In this document: in pieces, positions 16,988 to 26,059 of the stretch
Position numbering within the stretch: position 1 is the stretch's first letter
Layout of the letters: the number at the start of each line of letters is the position of its first letter
From: DASRDB01 sp035652815
GTDB lineage: Bacteria > Chloroflexota > Ktedonobacteria > Ktedonobacterales > Ktedonobacteraceae
Assembly: GCA_035652815.1 (NCBI GenBank)
Contig: DASRDB010000017.1
Coordinates: 62,001-126,000 of the forward strand
Direction of reading: 5' to 3'
Length of the DNA: 64,000 nucleotides
Program-made: the position numbers and the translations under genes
Notes under the pieces: model-generated
Databases searched by the model: none
Seen by the model: only the letters and a program-made list of their open reading frames with translations
Told to the model about the DNA's origin: nothing

Positions 16988-17470
16988 ACTATCACTTCTC
17001 CAATCCATTGAATGCTGTCATGCTATGTTTTTCAATAGTGACCGCAAAACGATTATAACAAGCAGTATGGTAGAAAGCAAGCAATGCTTACAAAAAAAGC
17101 TTGCCAATGCCGAAAGTCCTCTATATCAGACACGGATAATACTGAAAAGTGGTAAACAAAAATAGGAGGCTCCAGGCGTCAGTATATCGCATAAGCATTT
17201 CTACCGAATTTAGTTATTTAAAGCTAAAAACACTTCCTCTTAAAAAGGATATCTGCTATAGTATCCTTAATCTCTATTTAATATCAATTCTATTCTATTA
17301 GGATTATACAATTTCTTAAACAACAGTATACAATGACATGCCCTGCTCTATCATGAAACAATGAACTTTACGGCTTGACCTGATAAGACGTTACGAAGGG
17401 GGTTATTGTCTTATCAACTCTATTCCTTTAGGAACAGCCTCACTTAAGAGACAGTGGTTAGGAGAAGAAC
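16988..17470. other. AT-rich intergenic region
   Basis: Divergent control region between the lipoprotein and the ATP-grasp gene. No gene is convincing. It contains an 8-bp inverted repeat GATAAGAC/GTCTTATC (17382-17389 and 17408-17415) about 60-90 bases before the ATP-grasp start, possibly an operator. I looked for a short peptide precursor gene for the ATP-grasp enzyme and found only ORFs of under ten codons. Confidence 0.45.
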
Positions 17471-18325
17471 ATGTACTTTTGCTTTCTTATTGAAGAGCAA
17501 TATCGCAACGAATATATGCCAGTAGCTGTAGCGCGTAAACTGAAGCAATGGGGGCATCAGGTCGATCTGCTTGAACCGCAAGCAACCATTACCTGTTTGT
17601 CAGATCTTTCAAGCACTCGCTATGACGCAATGATATTAAAGACCGTCTCAAATGGACCAGGCATCAGCTTGCTCGAAGCAGCCGAGGCAGCAGGTATCCC
17701 AACCATTAACAGCTCGCGCTCGATTCGGCTTGTGCGTGATAAAGCCGTCGCTACAACCCTGGCTTCTGCTCGCGGTATACCTATGCCACGTACTTACTTT
17801 GTGGCTCATCCTCAGCTACTGGCACAAATACCGCCAGATGCCTATCCGCTGGTGGTGAAACCAACCGACGGTAGTTCCTGCCGTGGCATTTACAAAATAA
17901 ACCATCCCTCAGAGCTGGACGCTTTACAACTCATTGAAGCCGAATCGAGCTTCCTGTTGGCACAGCATTACGAGGAAAATGTCGGCTACGACATCAAGCT
18001 ATACGTCATTGGCAAGGAGGTATTCGCAGTAGCCAAGCGTTCCCCTCTTCATCCTGAAGTCAAGGTCAATAAACAACTTATTGCTATCGATAGCACGCTG
18101 CGCGAACTTGCTTTACAGGTTGGCAGTTATTTCGGGCTGGACATCTATGGATTAGATATTGTTGAAACGATCGCTGGCCCACGTGTGGTAGACATTAACG
18201 ACTTTCCAAGCTTTGGACAGGTGCCGCATGCAACTCAACGACTGGCAAACTATATCGTACATATAGCGCGCCGACGAGTTCAAAAGCGGTTGAGAAAAAC
18301 CGAACCTATAGCGACTGCTGTTTAA
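17471..18325 (+). CDS. RimK-like ATP-grasp ligase
   Basis: 284 aa. ATP-grasp enzymes form amide or ester bonds through acyl phosphates. The nucleotide site has LVVKPTDGSSCRGIY (about 135-149); later FLLAQHYEEN, DIKLYVIGKEVFAVAKR, and the metal-binding end VVDINDFPSF with its Asp/Asn. The N-terminal part (EEQYRNEYMPVAVARKLKQW) resembles the pre-ATP-grasp fold of RimK-type glutamate ligases. AGGAGAAG precedes ATG 17471. The ABC-FHA exporter follows 60 bp downstream and the beta-propeller gene after that, so the three probably act together, perhaps making and exporting a modified product. The substrate is unknown. Confidence 0.75.
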   Translation: MYFCFLIEEQYRNEYMPVAVARKLKQWGHQVDLLEPQATITCLSDLSSTRYDAMILKTVSNGPGISLLEAAEAAGIPTINSSRSIRLVRDKAVATTLASARGIPMPRTYFVAHPQLLAQIPPDAYPLVVKPTDGSSCRGIYKINHPSELDALQLIEAESSFLLAQHYEENVGYDIKLYVIGKEVFAVAKRSPLHPEVKVNKQLIAIDSTLRELALQVGSYFGLDIYGLDIVETIAGPRVVDINDFPSFGQVPHATQRLANYIVHIARRRVQKRLRKTEPIATAV

Positions 18326-18385
18326 ACAGTTCTTGACTTTCTGTTGCAGCTTTCTATCAAAGTGATGTGTTGAGGAGAGAAGTCA

Positions 18386-20968
18386 GTGGTATTCCTCTGT
18401 AAATTTTTATATCGCAACCTCAAAGGGTATCGCCTGCTGGTGGTTCTGGCAATTCTGGTGACCGTCACCCAGGTCAGTTCTGACCTGCTGGCAGCCATGC
18501 CTTTGAAGTTTATTCCAAGCAAAATCAGCAATCCCGGCAATGATCCGGCCTGTACCTTTCCATTTTTGGATAATGTTCTCACATTTTTTGATACACCTGT
18601 GCTTGATCCCTCGCTGCGTCCAACAGCGCCAAATCAGCCACCCAACCAGCCACCACCCGCCCCGTGTCCGGCTAATCCTGGCGACCCGAACTCAGTACTA
18701 CATCCTCGTATTACGCAGCACAGCGTAATAGGCGTGATCGTATTCTCACTACTAATGCTGGTCGTTTTCGGGCTAATAAGCGCATTTCTAGTCTACCTGG
18801 AATTGTACCTGGCAACCTATATCGCACAAAATCTCAGCGCGCGGCTGCGTGAGGATTTATTCGACCATCTACAGCGGCTCTCCCTGGACTGGCATGATAA
18901 ACAGAAAAAAGGCGACCTGGTGCAGCGCGTGACAGGCAACATTGCGGATATCGAAAAGCTTGTCACCGATGGCCTGGTTGATCTGCTCGCTGGCATTCTG
19001 ACCCTCATCGGCGTGGCGATCATCATGTTTTTCATCAGCAAAGAATACACCATTCTTTCGCTCGCCATAGCGCCTTTACTCTTCCTGATCGTCTCCACAT
19101 ATACTGCCGGAATCAAGGCAGCTGCCAGAAGGAAAGCAAAAGCCGCCGGTAAAATCGCCGACGTTGCTACCGAAGACATCAACGCGCTGACCGTTATACG
19201 CGCCTTCACCCTGGAAAAGCGCGAAATCAAACGTTTTGGCCTCAACGTGGGAACGTATCGCTCAGCCGGTTTGCGCGCCGGACGCCTGCAGGCGCAATTC
19301 ACGCCCCTGGTTTCCGTCCTCGTCGTTTTTGGCACAGTGATTGTGATCGGCGTTGGCGGATATGTGGCAGCCGGATATGGCCTCAATCTGGGCTTCGTCA
19401 ACCTCGGCGCTTCGACCATTGATGTAGGGACGTTGATCCTCTTCCTCACCTACCTCAAAATGCTTTACCAGCCCATGCGTGATCTTTCCAAGCTTACCAC
19501 CCTTGCAAGTAACGCCACTTCGGGGGCTGAACGTATACAGGAAGTATTCGATCAAGCCCCCGAAGTCGCTGACACTACTCTCCCTTATACAGGCACACTT
19601 AAACTACACGGCGAAATTTCATTTGAAAACGTCGCATTCGGCTATACGAAAGAACGAGATGTGCTGAAGGGGATCAATCTGCGCATCCCCGCCGGTCGTA
19701 AAGTGGCCCTGGTGGGTTACTCAGGCAGTGGTAAAACGACCCTGGTCAAACTTATCCCCCGCTTCTATGAACTCGAGCATGGTGTCATTACCATTGATGG
19801 CGTTAAACATGCCGATTATCCACTGCACGTGCTGCGTCAAAACGTCAGTATGGTGCTGCAAGACTCCGTGTTATTCGAAGGCACCATCCGTGAAAATATC
19901 GAACTGGGTAGGCCTGGCGCAGCATTGGATGAGATCATGGAAGCTGCCAAAAAAGCACATATACACGAGACAATTTTGAAGCTCCCCGATGGATATGATA
20001 CCTTTGTGCGAGAGCAAGGCAACAACTTCTCTGCGGGCCAGCGCCAGCGCCTCGCCATAGCACGCGCTATTCTGAGAGATGCTCCTATTCTCCTGCTTGA
20101 CGAGCCGACGGCCAATCTGGATGTTGAAGCAGAAGCCGAGGTCATGCGCGCGCTTAGCTCGCTCATTGTTGGACGCACAGTACTCACTATCTCGCATCGC
20201 CTCAGCACGCTCGGTCAGGTCGATGAGATTTTAGTGATGAACGACGGACAAATTGTTGAGCGCGGTACGTATAAGCAACTCAAGAACAATAACGGTTTGT
20301 TCGCGCACCTGCTACAGGAGCAAACCCGCTATAGTGGCGAGAATGAGGAAGAAACGAACATCGTTCGCTCGGCCTATATGGCAACCGTACCCCATATGCC
20401 ATCTGTACGCACCAGTACACGTTCTCGTATCCCTGCTCTGCCAACCTGGCCACTCATTCCAGCCATATCACCCAGGCCAGCCGCAGGCACGTTGCAAACA
20501 GAAATACCGAACACACCGGACACCATTTTCGCTGAGAGCAATGAATTTGAGATAAATGAAGATTCTACAGCCTGGCGTGACGTGACCATTTCGACACGTA
20601 CTCTCCCGCGCAGAACTACACCCAATGCCCCTGTTCAAGCTCGCGTTTCCGTACTGATAAATGGTAAGCCTGCTGGAAAATACGCATTGAATAAACCGAT
20701 CTTCACCATTGGTCGCTACCCAACGAGCGACATTTATATCCCTTCTCAGCGCGTTTCTCGTTTTCACGCCCTCATTCGCTGGCGCGGCGGTGCCTGGGTA
20801 ATCGAGGACGTCGAGAGCCTGAATGGCCTGAGTAGCCAGGGGCTGCGTATCGACCAGCTTGCCCTCGTCGATGGCGACCGCATCTATATCGATGCCTCGA
20901 TCATATTGCAGTACGAGGAACTTGCCCCCGCGGAAAAAGTCCCGGCGCTGCAGGTAAAGCAGGGATAG
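18386..20968 (+). CDS. ABC exporter (membrane + ATPase) fused to a C-terminal FHA domain
   Basis: 860 aa. Residues 1 to about 370 are an ABC type-1 exporter membrane domain, with an unusual Pro-rich extracellular loop between the first two helices (about 45-115). The ATPase follows: Walker A GYSGSGKTT (about 443), signature FSAGQRQRLAIARAIL (about 548), Walker B ILLLDEPTANLD (about 567) and SHRLST. After a linker of about 120 residues comes an FHA domain from about 765: FTIGRYPTSD (about 772), SRFHALIRW (about 791) and SLNGLSS. FHA domains read phosphothreonine, so export may be under kinase control. GTG 18386 is preceded by GAGGAGAG. Fusion of an exporter to FHA is not a standard arrangement. 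Confidence 0.85.
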   Translation: MVFLCKFLYRNLKGYRLLVVLAILVTVTQVSSDLLAAMPLKFIPSKISNPGNDPACTFPFLDNVLTFFDTPVLDPSLRPTAPNQPPNQPPPAPCPANPGDPNSVLHPRITQHSVIGVIVFSLLMLVVFGLISAFLVYLELYLATYIAQNLSARLREDLFDHLQRLSLDWHDKQKKGDLVQRVTGNIADIEKLVTDGLVDLLAGILTLIGVAIIMFFISKEYTILSLAIAPLLFLIVSTYTAGIKAAARRKAKAAGKIADVATEDINALTVIRAFTLEKREIKRFGLNVGTYRSAGLRAGRLQAQFTPLVSVLVVFGTVIVIGVGGYVAAGYGLNLGFVNLGASTIDVGTLILFLTYLKMLYQPMRDLSKLTTLASNATSGAERIQEVFDQAPEVADTTLPYTGTLKLHGEISFENVAFGYTKERDVLKGINLRIPAGRKVALVGYSGSGKTTLVKLIPRFYELEHGVITIDGVKHADYPLHVLRQNVSMVLQDSVLFEGTIRENIELGRPGAALDEIMEAAKKAHIHETILKLPDGYDTFVREQGNNFSAGQRQRLAIARAILRDAPILLLDEPTANLDVEAEAEVMRALSSLIVGRTVLTISHRLSTLGQVDEILVMNDGQIVERGTYKQLKNNNGLFAHLLQEQTRYSGENEEETNIVRSAYMATVPHMPSVRTSTRSRIPALPTWPLIPAISPRPAAGTLQTEIPNTPDTIFAESNEFEINEDSTAWRDVTISTRTLPRRTTPNAPVQARVSVLINGKPAGKYALNKPIFTIGRYPTSDIYIPSQRVSRFHALIRWRGGAWVIEDVESLNGLSSQGLRIDQLALVDGDRIYIDASIILQYEELAPAEKVPALQVKQG

Positions 20969-20983
20969 AGGAGTGTGGTTAAA

Positions 20984-22303
20984 ATGAGCAGCTTTCCTCA
21001 AGCCCTGTGGCAACCGGGAACCATCAAAATAGAACGCAAAATGGTCTCCACATGGCTGTTTGGAATCGTCAGCATGGTCTTTCTACTTTCCATCCTATTC
21101 AGAATGAGCTGGCAGATAGGCCATCCAGCAGCAGCACACCTGCTGGTTTTGGAACAGGATATTCCTCTACCCGGTGCATTTCCCGATAAGTATCGTACCC
21201 CTCAACATCCTTTCGCGCCCGGAGTAGCAACCTTATTCGATCATTTCGATTTCCAGGCCCTGGACCCGCAAACACACCTGCTCTTCATAGCGCATTCAGG
21301 ACCAGCGCCCGACCGTGAGGCATCGATCAACCCCAACTTCAACCCGGATACCGATTCGAAGTATGACGGGAATGTACTCGTGTTTGACACAGTACAAAAG
21401 AAAGTGGTTGGCCTGCTCAACATTCCGCAGGTGGCAGGGGTGGTAGTTGCCTCTGATCTTCACAAGGTCTATGCCGCCGATGCCAATGATAATATCATCT
21501 ATGCCATCGATGAAAACACGCTGCATTATACACCTATCAAACTACAGGATAACGATAGCCCGGATGGCATAGAATATGATTCGCTCGACCATCTGGTCTT
21601 TGTCTCCGATCCAGGTACGCCTCCCACACCTGATTCAAATGTCGTTGAACGCAAGAACATGAACGAGACGGTCATCAACGCGCTGACCGACAAAGTTGTT
21701 ACACGCATTCCACTCGGCATCGATGGTCAGTGGGGAGACGACGTCGGGCATGTGCGTTTTGACCCGGGACTGCATCGTATCTTCGTGGTGGTACAACAAC
21801 TTGCGGATCCGAATAGTCCCAATCAGAACCTGCTTCCACCACCTGGAACCGCGCACCTGGTTGAGATCAACCCGCTCACACTCAAAATAGTGACACGCCT
21901 GACCTTACCCTACGGCTGTATCACGCCTCATGGTCTGGCAATCGATACTACACAACACATCGCCTTTATTGCTTGTGTCGATGCTGACCCACCCAGCCTG
22001 GTTCGCGTTGATTTGCAGTTGATGAAAAATATCCCGGAAGCTCCTTTTCCAGTACAACTCAAGCCAGATATTCTTGCTATGGACAGGCCGATGCATCTCC
22101 TCTACGTGGCGTGCGGTGCCGGAATAACGGTGTTTAAGATGGATGGTCGCTCCCTCATATGGTTAGCGAACTACAGCTTCGGCTTTAGCACCCATACAAT
22201 CGCAGTCAACGAACAAACGCACGAGATTTACCTGCCCCTGGTGCGCGTAGGAAACCGGCCTGTGCTGCGCATAATGCAGTACAACCCAGATGGAGAAGGA
22301 TAA
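20984..22303 (+). CDS. Membrane-anchored YncE-type beta-propeller protein
   Basis: 439 aa. One membrane helix near the N-terminus (about 21-37, STWLFGIVSMVFLLSIL), then an extracellular beta-propeller with recurring blades of the type VLVFDTVQKKVVGLLNI, KVYAADANDNIIYAIDE, HLLYVACGAGITVFKMDG. YncE/NHL-like propellers bind partners rather than catalyse. ATG 20984 was chosen because GAGGAG is 10 bases upstream; GTG 20975 is in frame but lies within the ribosome site. It starts 15 bp after the ABC-FHA gene and so is almost surely in its operon. Confidence 0.75.
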   Translation: MSSFPQALWQPGTIKIERKMVSTWLFGIVSMVFLLSILFRMSWQIGHPAAAHLLVLEQDIPLPGAFPDKYRTPQHPFAPGVATLFDHFDFQALDPQTHLLFIAHSGPAPDREASINPNFNPDTDSKYDGNVLVFDTVQKKVVGLLNIPQVAGVVVASDLHKVYAADANDNIIYAIDENTLHYTPIKLQDNDSPDGIEYDSLDHLVFVSDPGTPPTPDSNVVERKNMNETVINALTDKVVTRIPLGIDGQWGDDVGHVRFDPGLHRIFVVVQQLADPNSPNQNLLPPPGTAHLVEINPLTLKIVTRLTLPYGCITPHGLAIDTTQHIAFIACVDADPPSLVRVDLQLMKNIPEAPFPVQLKPDILAMDRPMHLLYVACGAGITVFKMDGRSLIWLANYSFGFSTHTIAVNEQTHEIYLPLVRVGNRPVLRIMQYNPDGEG

Positions 22304-22316
22304 AGCACAAAAAGCC

Positions 22317-22913
22317 TTACCAGCCCTCGCGATGGATATATTCTACATCTGCTTTACGCCCTCGCTTGAGTGATGGCGAAGGAATGTCTGGTGCTGAGTG
22401 GCCAATGGGAATAACGCCAACGGGAGTCACTTCATCAGGAATATTGAGGAGTTTGTGTAGTTCCTGAAGGCCTTCGGGCGGAAATCCTGCATAACCTGCC
22501 CCCAGGCCTTCATTAACGACACCCAGCAACAAAATCATAACGGCACAACCAATATCCATGTACCAGTAAGGAACAGGCCACTCGATTTCAGTACCATCTT
22601 CACGCAGCTTGTCAGGTTCCTGATAGCGGCGATGGTACGCGGCTTCGCTTGTGCATGGAATAAACAGGACGGGGGCCTCGGAGACGAACGGATGAAAGCC
22701 CCCTGCAACATACTCCTCTTCGCCACAAAGCCGGCCGATCTCTTTTTTTAGATCAGGTTGTGTGACAACGATGAATGATTGTCCTTGCGTAAATCCGGCG
22801 CTGGGCGCATGGCGCGTTAATTCGAGCAGACGGTCAATTACTTCGGGGGCTACAGGCTCAGAGGTGAAGTGACGTATCATACGCCGTTTACGCACAACCT
22901 CGGTGAATTCCAC
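22317..22913 (-). CDS. Nitroreductase family FMN oxidoreductase
   Basis: 198 aa, usual length for the family. FMN- and NAD(P)H-dependent reduction of nitro, quinone or similar compounds. Family features: an N-terminal VVRKRRMIRHFTSEPVAPEV with the FMN-phosphate arginines, HAPSAGFTQGQSFIVV, and late GLGAGYAGFPPEGLQEL and VGVIPIGHSAPD. GTG 22913 is preceded by AAGGAG at seven bases. It lies just upstream of nothing else on the same strand; Bcp is transcribed separately in the same direction 69 bp before it, so cotranscription is possible. Physiological substrate unknown. Confidence 0.87.
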   Translation of the reverse strand: MEFTEVVRKRRMIRHFTSEPVAPEVIDRLLELTRHAPSAGFTQGQSFIVVTQPDLKKEIGRLCGEEEYVAGGFHPFVSEAPVLFIPCTSEAAYHRRYQEPDKLREDGTEIEWPVPYWYMDIGCAVMILLLGVVNEGLGAGYAGFPPEGLQELHKLLNIPDEVTPVGVIPIGHSAPDIPSPSLKRGRKADVEYIHREGW

Positions 22914-22982
22914 GATCTGCTCCTTCGCTCAATACGGCTATCAGCACACAAGCTTCCTGATCGCTTTCTCAAAAGACACAGG

Positions 22983-23480
22983 TCAAAGTCCCAGCGACTC
23001 GATTGCTTCCAGCACCTCTTGAGCATGTCCATCCGCCTTAACTTTAGGCCATACTTTACGCACAACACCATCTTTATCAATCAGAAAGGTCTCCCGGTTG
23101 ACACCCATAAATTTCCTACCATACATATTCCGCTCTTTCCACACGCCATAAAGCTGCGATACAGTTGTATCAGTATCGGACAACAGTGGATAGGGCAGAC
23201 CATATTTTTCGGCAAATTTTTGATGCGAAGGGATATCATCAGCGCTGATGCCCAGCACAATCACACCCTTTTTTTGCATCTCACGATTGGCATCACGGAA
23301 CGAACACGCTTCAGCCGTACAGCCGGGCGTGTCGTCTTTTGGATAAAAATATAAAACAACCGGATGACCATGGAGTGAACTCAATTGAACCTTGCCGTCT
23401 TTCACCACATCTTCGCTCCCTACGGCGGGAAGCGTAAAATCAGGGGCAGGCTGCTGCTCCTTCACTTCGGTATTGCTCAT
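22983..23480 (-). CDS. bcp: Thiol peroxidase Bcp (peroxiredoxin)
   Basis: 165 aa. Thioredoxin-dependent reduction of hydrogen and organic peroxides. The peroxidatic Cys is C54 in DTPGCTAEAC; the resolving Cys C59 five residues later marks the 2-Cys (alpha-2) class of Bcp. Other conserved pieces are VVLYFYPKDDTPG, GVIVLGISADD and GVNRETFLIDKDG. GGAGAGG precedes ATG 23480. A 15-bp palindrome (23500-23514) lies in the leader. Confidence 0.93.
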   Translation of the reverse strand: MSNTEVKEQQPAPDFTLPAVGSEDVVKDGKVQLSSLHGHPVVLYFYPKDDTPGCTAEACSFRDANREMQKKGVIVLGISADDIPSHQKFAEKYGLPYPLLSDTDTTVSQLYGVWKERNMYGRKFMGVNRETFLIDKDGVVRKVWPKVKADGHAQEVLEAIESLGL

Positions 23481-23499
23481 ATAACCTCTCCGTAAAGTG

Positions 23500-23514
23500 G
23501 TTTTCTTAGAAAAC
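23500..23514. promoter_or_regulatory. Palindrome upstream of bcp
   Basis: GTTTTC-TTA-GAAAAC, perfect 6-bp arms, about 20 bp before the bcp start. It may be an operator, but no cognate regulator is seen nearby. Confidence 0.3.
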
Positions 23515-23613
23515 GTTCAGCCAAAGCGAACGTAGTTTAGTGTACCACAAGAAGAGGCTTAAAAGTACTATATACTCCTGGATGAGGCACACCAGGCTTC
23601 TGAGGCATGAGCT

Positions 23614-23660
23614 ATCACGAAGAAAGCATGTCGGAGTTAAATGCGTGCTTTCTTCGTGAT
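23614..23660 (-). terminator. Hairpin after the VOC gene
   Basis: Perfect 15-bp stem (23614-23628 with 23646-23660) and 17-base loop, starting 18 bp after the stop of the VOC gene. No T-run follows on the minus strand, so it may act as a transcript-end stabiliser rather than a classical terminator. Confidence 0.5.
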
Positions 23661-23677
23661 GAAGGATAGTAGACGTA

Positions 23678-24094
23678 TTACACCTGTTGACCTGCAATGT
23701 TTACCAGCCACGACACGCCAAACTTATCAGTCAGCATGCCGAACGTATCGCCCCACATGGCCTTCTCAAGTGGCATGGTTATCGTCGCACCCTCAGAAAG
23801 CTTCTCGAAGTAACCCCTTAATTCGGCTTCGTTGTCACCGCTTAGCGACATGCTCATGTTCGTCCCAGGTTTATATTCCATACGGTCTGGCGTATCGGAA
23901 GCCATAATGGTAATACCATTACCGGCTTCAAGCTGGGCGTGCATGATCTTGTTGTCTTCGCTCGGGTCTTGGGACGCATGATAGTCCTTGAAGGTACTCA
24001 TCGCCAGCTTGCCGCCAAAGACAGTGTGATAAAACTCCATAGCTTCGCGTGTGTTGTCCTTAAAATTGAGGTACGGGTTCAGTTTGGTTTGCAT
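23678..24094 (-). CDS. VOC superfamily protein (PhnB-like)
   Basis: 138 aa. Glyoxalase/bleomycin-resistance fold of the PhnB type: LNPYLNFKDNTREAMEFYHT, VFGGKLAMSTFKD, ITIMASDTPD, MSMSLSGDNEAELRGYFEKL and WGDTFGMLTDKFGVSWLVNI. Such proteins are small metal or ligand-binding enzymes; the reaction here is not known. AGGAGGG precedes ATG 24094. It is monocistronic, followed by a long hairpin. Confidence 0.87.
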   Translation of the reverse strand: MQTKLNPYLNFKDNTREAMEFYHTVFGGKLAMSTFKDYHASQDPSEDNKIMHAQLEAGNGITIMASDTPDRMEYKPGTNMSMSLSGDNEAELRGYFEKLSEGATITMPLEKAMWGDTFGMLTDKFGVSWLVNIAGQQV

Positions 24095-24450
24095 AGACCC
24101 TCCTGCTGTAGTTTTTGTGTTGTTGGAAGATACGCACTACCATACATTATACTTATCTAGAATAGCACAAAAGTTCTAATTTGTCGAGCTTTAGATATGC
24201 GAATCACCATAATGCATTACGAGATCCGCCTATCCATCCTGTTGATTTTCAAATAGCTTGCTTGCTATTACAATCCTGTCTCCCGATGTCATCCTGAGCG
24301 CAGCGAAGGATCTCTGGTGCGGGCATGCGATCCGGTTGGGCGCAAGAGATCCTTCGCTGCGCTCAGGATGACAGGCGAGAGTGACTTTTTCATGGCATGA
24401 TATACTTACGAGAGAACCACTGTATTACATTGAGGTTGATCACAAAGAAT
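24095..24450. other. Intergenic region carrying a repeat copy
   Basis: Between the divergent VOC and DUF1801 genes. It is mostly occupied by the palindromic element at 24263-24400; no gene is seen. The promoter of the DUF1801 gene must lie at or within the right end of the element (GATATACT near 24399-24406 resembles a -10 box). Confidence 0.5.
24263..24400 (+). repeat. Palindromic repeat element, copy 2
   Basis: About 138 bp. Perfect 26-bp arms (24288-24313 and 24347-24372; two more bases pair inward) around a 33-bp loop. Flanks match copy 1 (9014-9150) over TGCTATTACA on the left and CTTTTTCATGGCAT on the right. Confidence 0.85.
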
Positions 24451-24822
24451 ATGCCAGATAAAAAGTCATTGACGACAATCGACGAATACATCAGCACCTT
24501 CCCGGCTGATATTCAAGACATTCTCCAAAAAGTGAGGCAGGCAATACATCACGCAGCCCCTGATGCGGTAGAGACCATCAGCTACAAGATACCAACCTTT
24601 GATCTCAACGGACACCATCTCGTCTCCTTCGCTGGTTGGAAGCATCATATTTCCATCTATCCAATACCTGCAGGTGATGCAGAGTTCCAGCAAAAATTCT
24701 TCCCCTATAAAAAAGCAAAAGGAACCCTCCAGTTCCCATTCGATAAACCGATTCCCTATGATCTCATAGAGCAAGTTGTCACATTCCTCATAAAGGAAAA
24801 ATCGACAAAAGAAAAAGGGTAG
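24451..24822 (+). CDS. DUF1801 domain protein (YdhG/iron-chaperone-like)
   Basis: 123 aa. Matches the DUF1801 family: TIDEYISTFPADIQDILQKV, AVETISYKIPTFDLNGHHLV, FAGWKHHISIYPIP and a final KGTLQFPFDKPIPYDLIEQV. Some members were described as iron chaperones by similarity to frataxin folds; activity is otherwise unproven. The start ATG 24451 is the position at which homology begins; the ribosome site is poor (GAGG is 17 bases upstream). Its stop lies inside the nadA terminator. Confidence 0.8.
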   Translation: MPDKKSLTTIDEYISTFPADIQDILQKVRQAIHHAAPDAVETISYKIPTFDLNGHHLVSFAGWKHHISIYPIPAGDAEFQQKFFPYKKAKGTLQFPFDKPIPYDLIEQVVTFLIKEKSTKEKG

Positions 24823-24837
24823 CCGGATAGCTACCCT
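24812..24837 (-). terminator. nadA terminator overlapping the DUF1801 stop codon
   Basis: Stem of 8 bp (24816-24823 with 24830-24837), loop 6, and on the minus strand followed by TTTTTC. It lies 9 bp after the nadA stop and its distal arm contains the TAG of the convergent DUF1801 gene. Confidence 0.75.
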
Positions 24838-24845
24838 CGGGGAAC

Positions 24846-26030
24846 CTACTTCAGAGCCAGCATGCGATCCAACGCTACTTTTGCCCAGTAGCGGATATCT
24901 TCATCCACCTTAACCTGGTTGATGACCTCTCCATCAAGCAAGGCCTCAAGTACCCAGGCCAGGTAAGCGGGATGGATACGATACATGGTGGAGCAGGGGC
25001 ATACCACAGGATCAAGACAAAAAATTGTCTGTTCAGGATGCTCATTGGCAAGGCGATGTACCAGGTTGATCTCGGTTCCTACTCCCCAGATGCTTCCCGC
25101 CGGAGCCTTCTCAATCTGCTCGATAATATACTCGGTCGAACCATACAGGTCTGCCGCCTCCACAACCTCGCGGCGGCATTCAGGATGTACCAGAATTTTC
25201 ACCCCTGGATATTCTGCCCGCGCTTTCTCAATCTGCTGCACATTGAAGCGCATGTGTGTCGTGCAATAGCCCTTCCAGAGAATGATGCGCGAGCATTCGA
25301 TCTCCACGTCGGCGCTATCAGATGCCATTGGGTCACGTGGATTCCACACGTACATCTCAGTTTCAGGAATGCCATATTTGAGCGCTGTATTGCGGCCCAG
25401 ATGTTCATCGGGGAAAAACAGGACCCGCTTCCCCTGCGTAAAGGCCCAGCGCATCACCGCAGGCGCATTTGACGAGGTACAAACCACTCCGCCATGCCGA
25501 CCGCAAAACGCTTTGAGGTTCGCGGCTGAGTTCATGTAGGTGACAGGAATGATGCCCGCGTCCTCACCCAGGATATCTCCCAACATCTCCCAGCATTCCT
25601 CGACCTCGGCAATGTTTGCCATATCTGCCATCGAGCATCCTGCCGCCGGATTAGGCAAAATCACTTTCTGGTGCGGGCCGCTTAGAATATCCGCGCTTTC
25701 CGCCATGAAGTGGACGCCGCAGAAAACGATGTAGTTCGCTTCAGGACGAGCCGCCGCCAGTTGCGCCAGCTTAAATGAATCACCCCGGTAGTCTGCATAT
25801 CGAATAATCTCGTCACGCTGGTAGTGGTGCCCTAGAATAACCAGTTGCTCGCCAAGCGCAGCTTTCGCCGCCGAGATGCGACGGTCGAGTTCTTCACCTG
25901 ACATCTCTGCGTAGAACGCAGGAATGCTATCAACACGCTTTTCATGTCCATGCCGGGCGCGACCAACCGAATTCAACAGGGGCAAAACACGCTCTTCTTT
26001 GCTAGAGGCACAGGCTGATTGTAAAGGCAT
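24846..26030 (-). CDS. nadA: Quinolinate synthase
   Basis: 394 aa. Condenses iminoaspartate with dihydroxyacetone phosphate to quinolinate using a [4Fe-4S] cluster; second step of de novo NAD synthesis. Visible features: LVILGHHYQRDEIIRYADYR, the cluster cysteines in IVFCGVHFMAESA, VVCTSSNAPAV and LDPVVCPCSTMYRI, and HPECRREVVEAAD. An extra 40-residue N-terminal extension precedes the domain. AAGGAG stands before ATG 26030. Third gene of the nadBCA operon, 29 bp after nadC. Confidence 0.95.
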   Translation of the reverse strand: MPLQSACASSKEERVLPLLNSVGRARHGHEKRVDSIPAFYAEMSGEELDRRISAAKAALGEQLVILGHHYQRDEIIRYADYRGDSFKLAQLAAARPEANYIVFCGVHFMAESADILSGPHQKVILPNPAAGCSMADMANIAEVEECWEMLGDILGEDAGIIPVTYMNSAANLKAFCGRHGGVVCTSSNAPAVMRWAFTQGKRVLFFPDEHLGRNTALKYGIPETEMYVWNPRDPMASDSADVEIECSRIILWKGYCTTHMRFNVQQIEKARAEYPGVKILVHPECRREVVEAADLYGSTEYIIEQIEKAPAGSIWGVGTEINLVHRLANEHPEQTIFCLDPVVCPCSTMYRIHPAYLAWVLEALLDGEVINQVKVDEDIRYWAKVALDRMLALK

Positions 26031-26059
26031 TTCTCTACTCCTTGCTAAGACAGGCTCAG

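Noticed and set aside
16988..17470. Possible RiPP precursor peptide for the ATP-grasp ligase
   Set aside because: Only ORFs of under ten codons without ribosome sites were seen.
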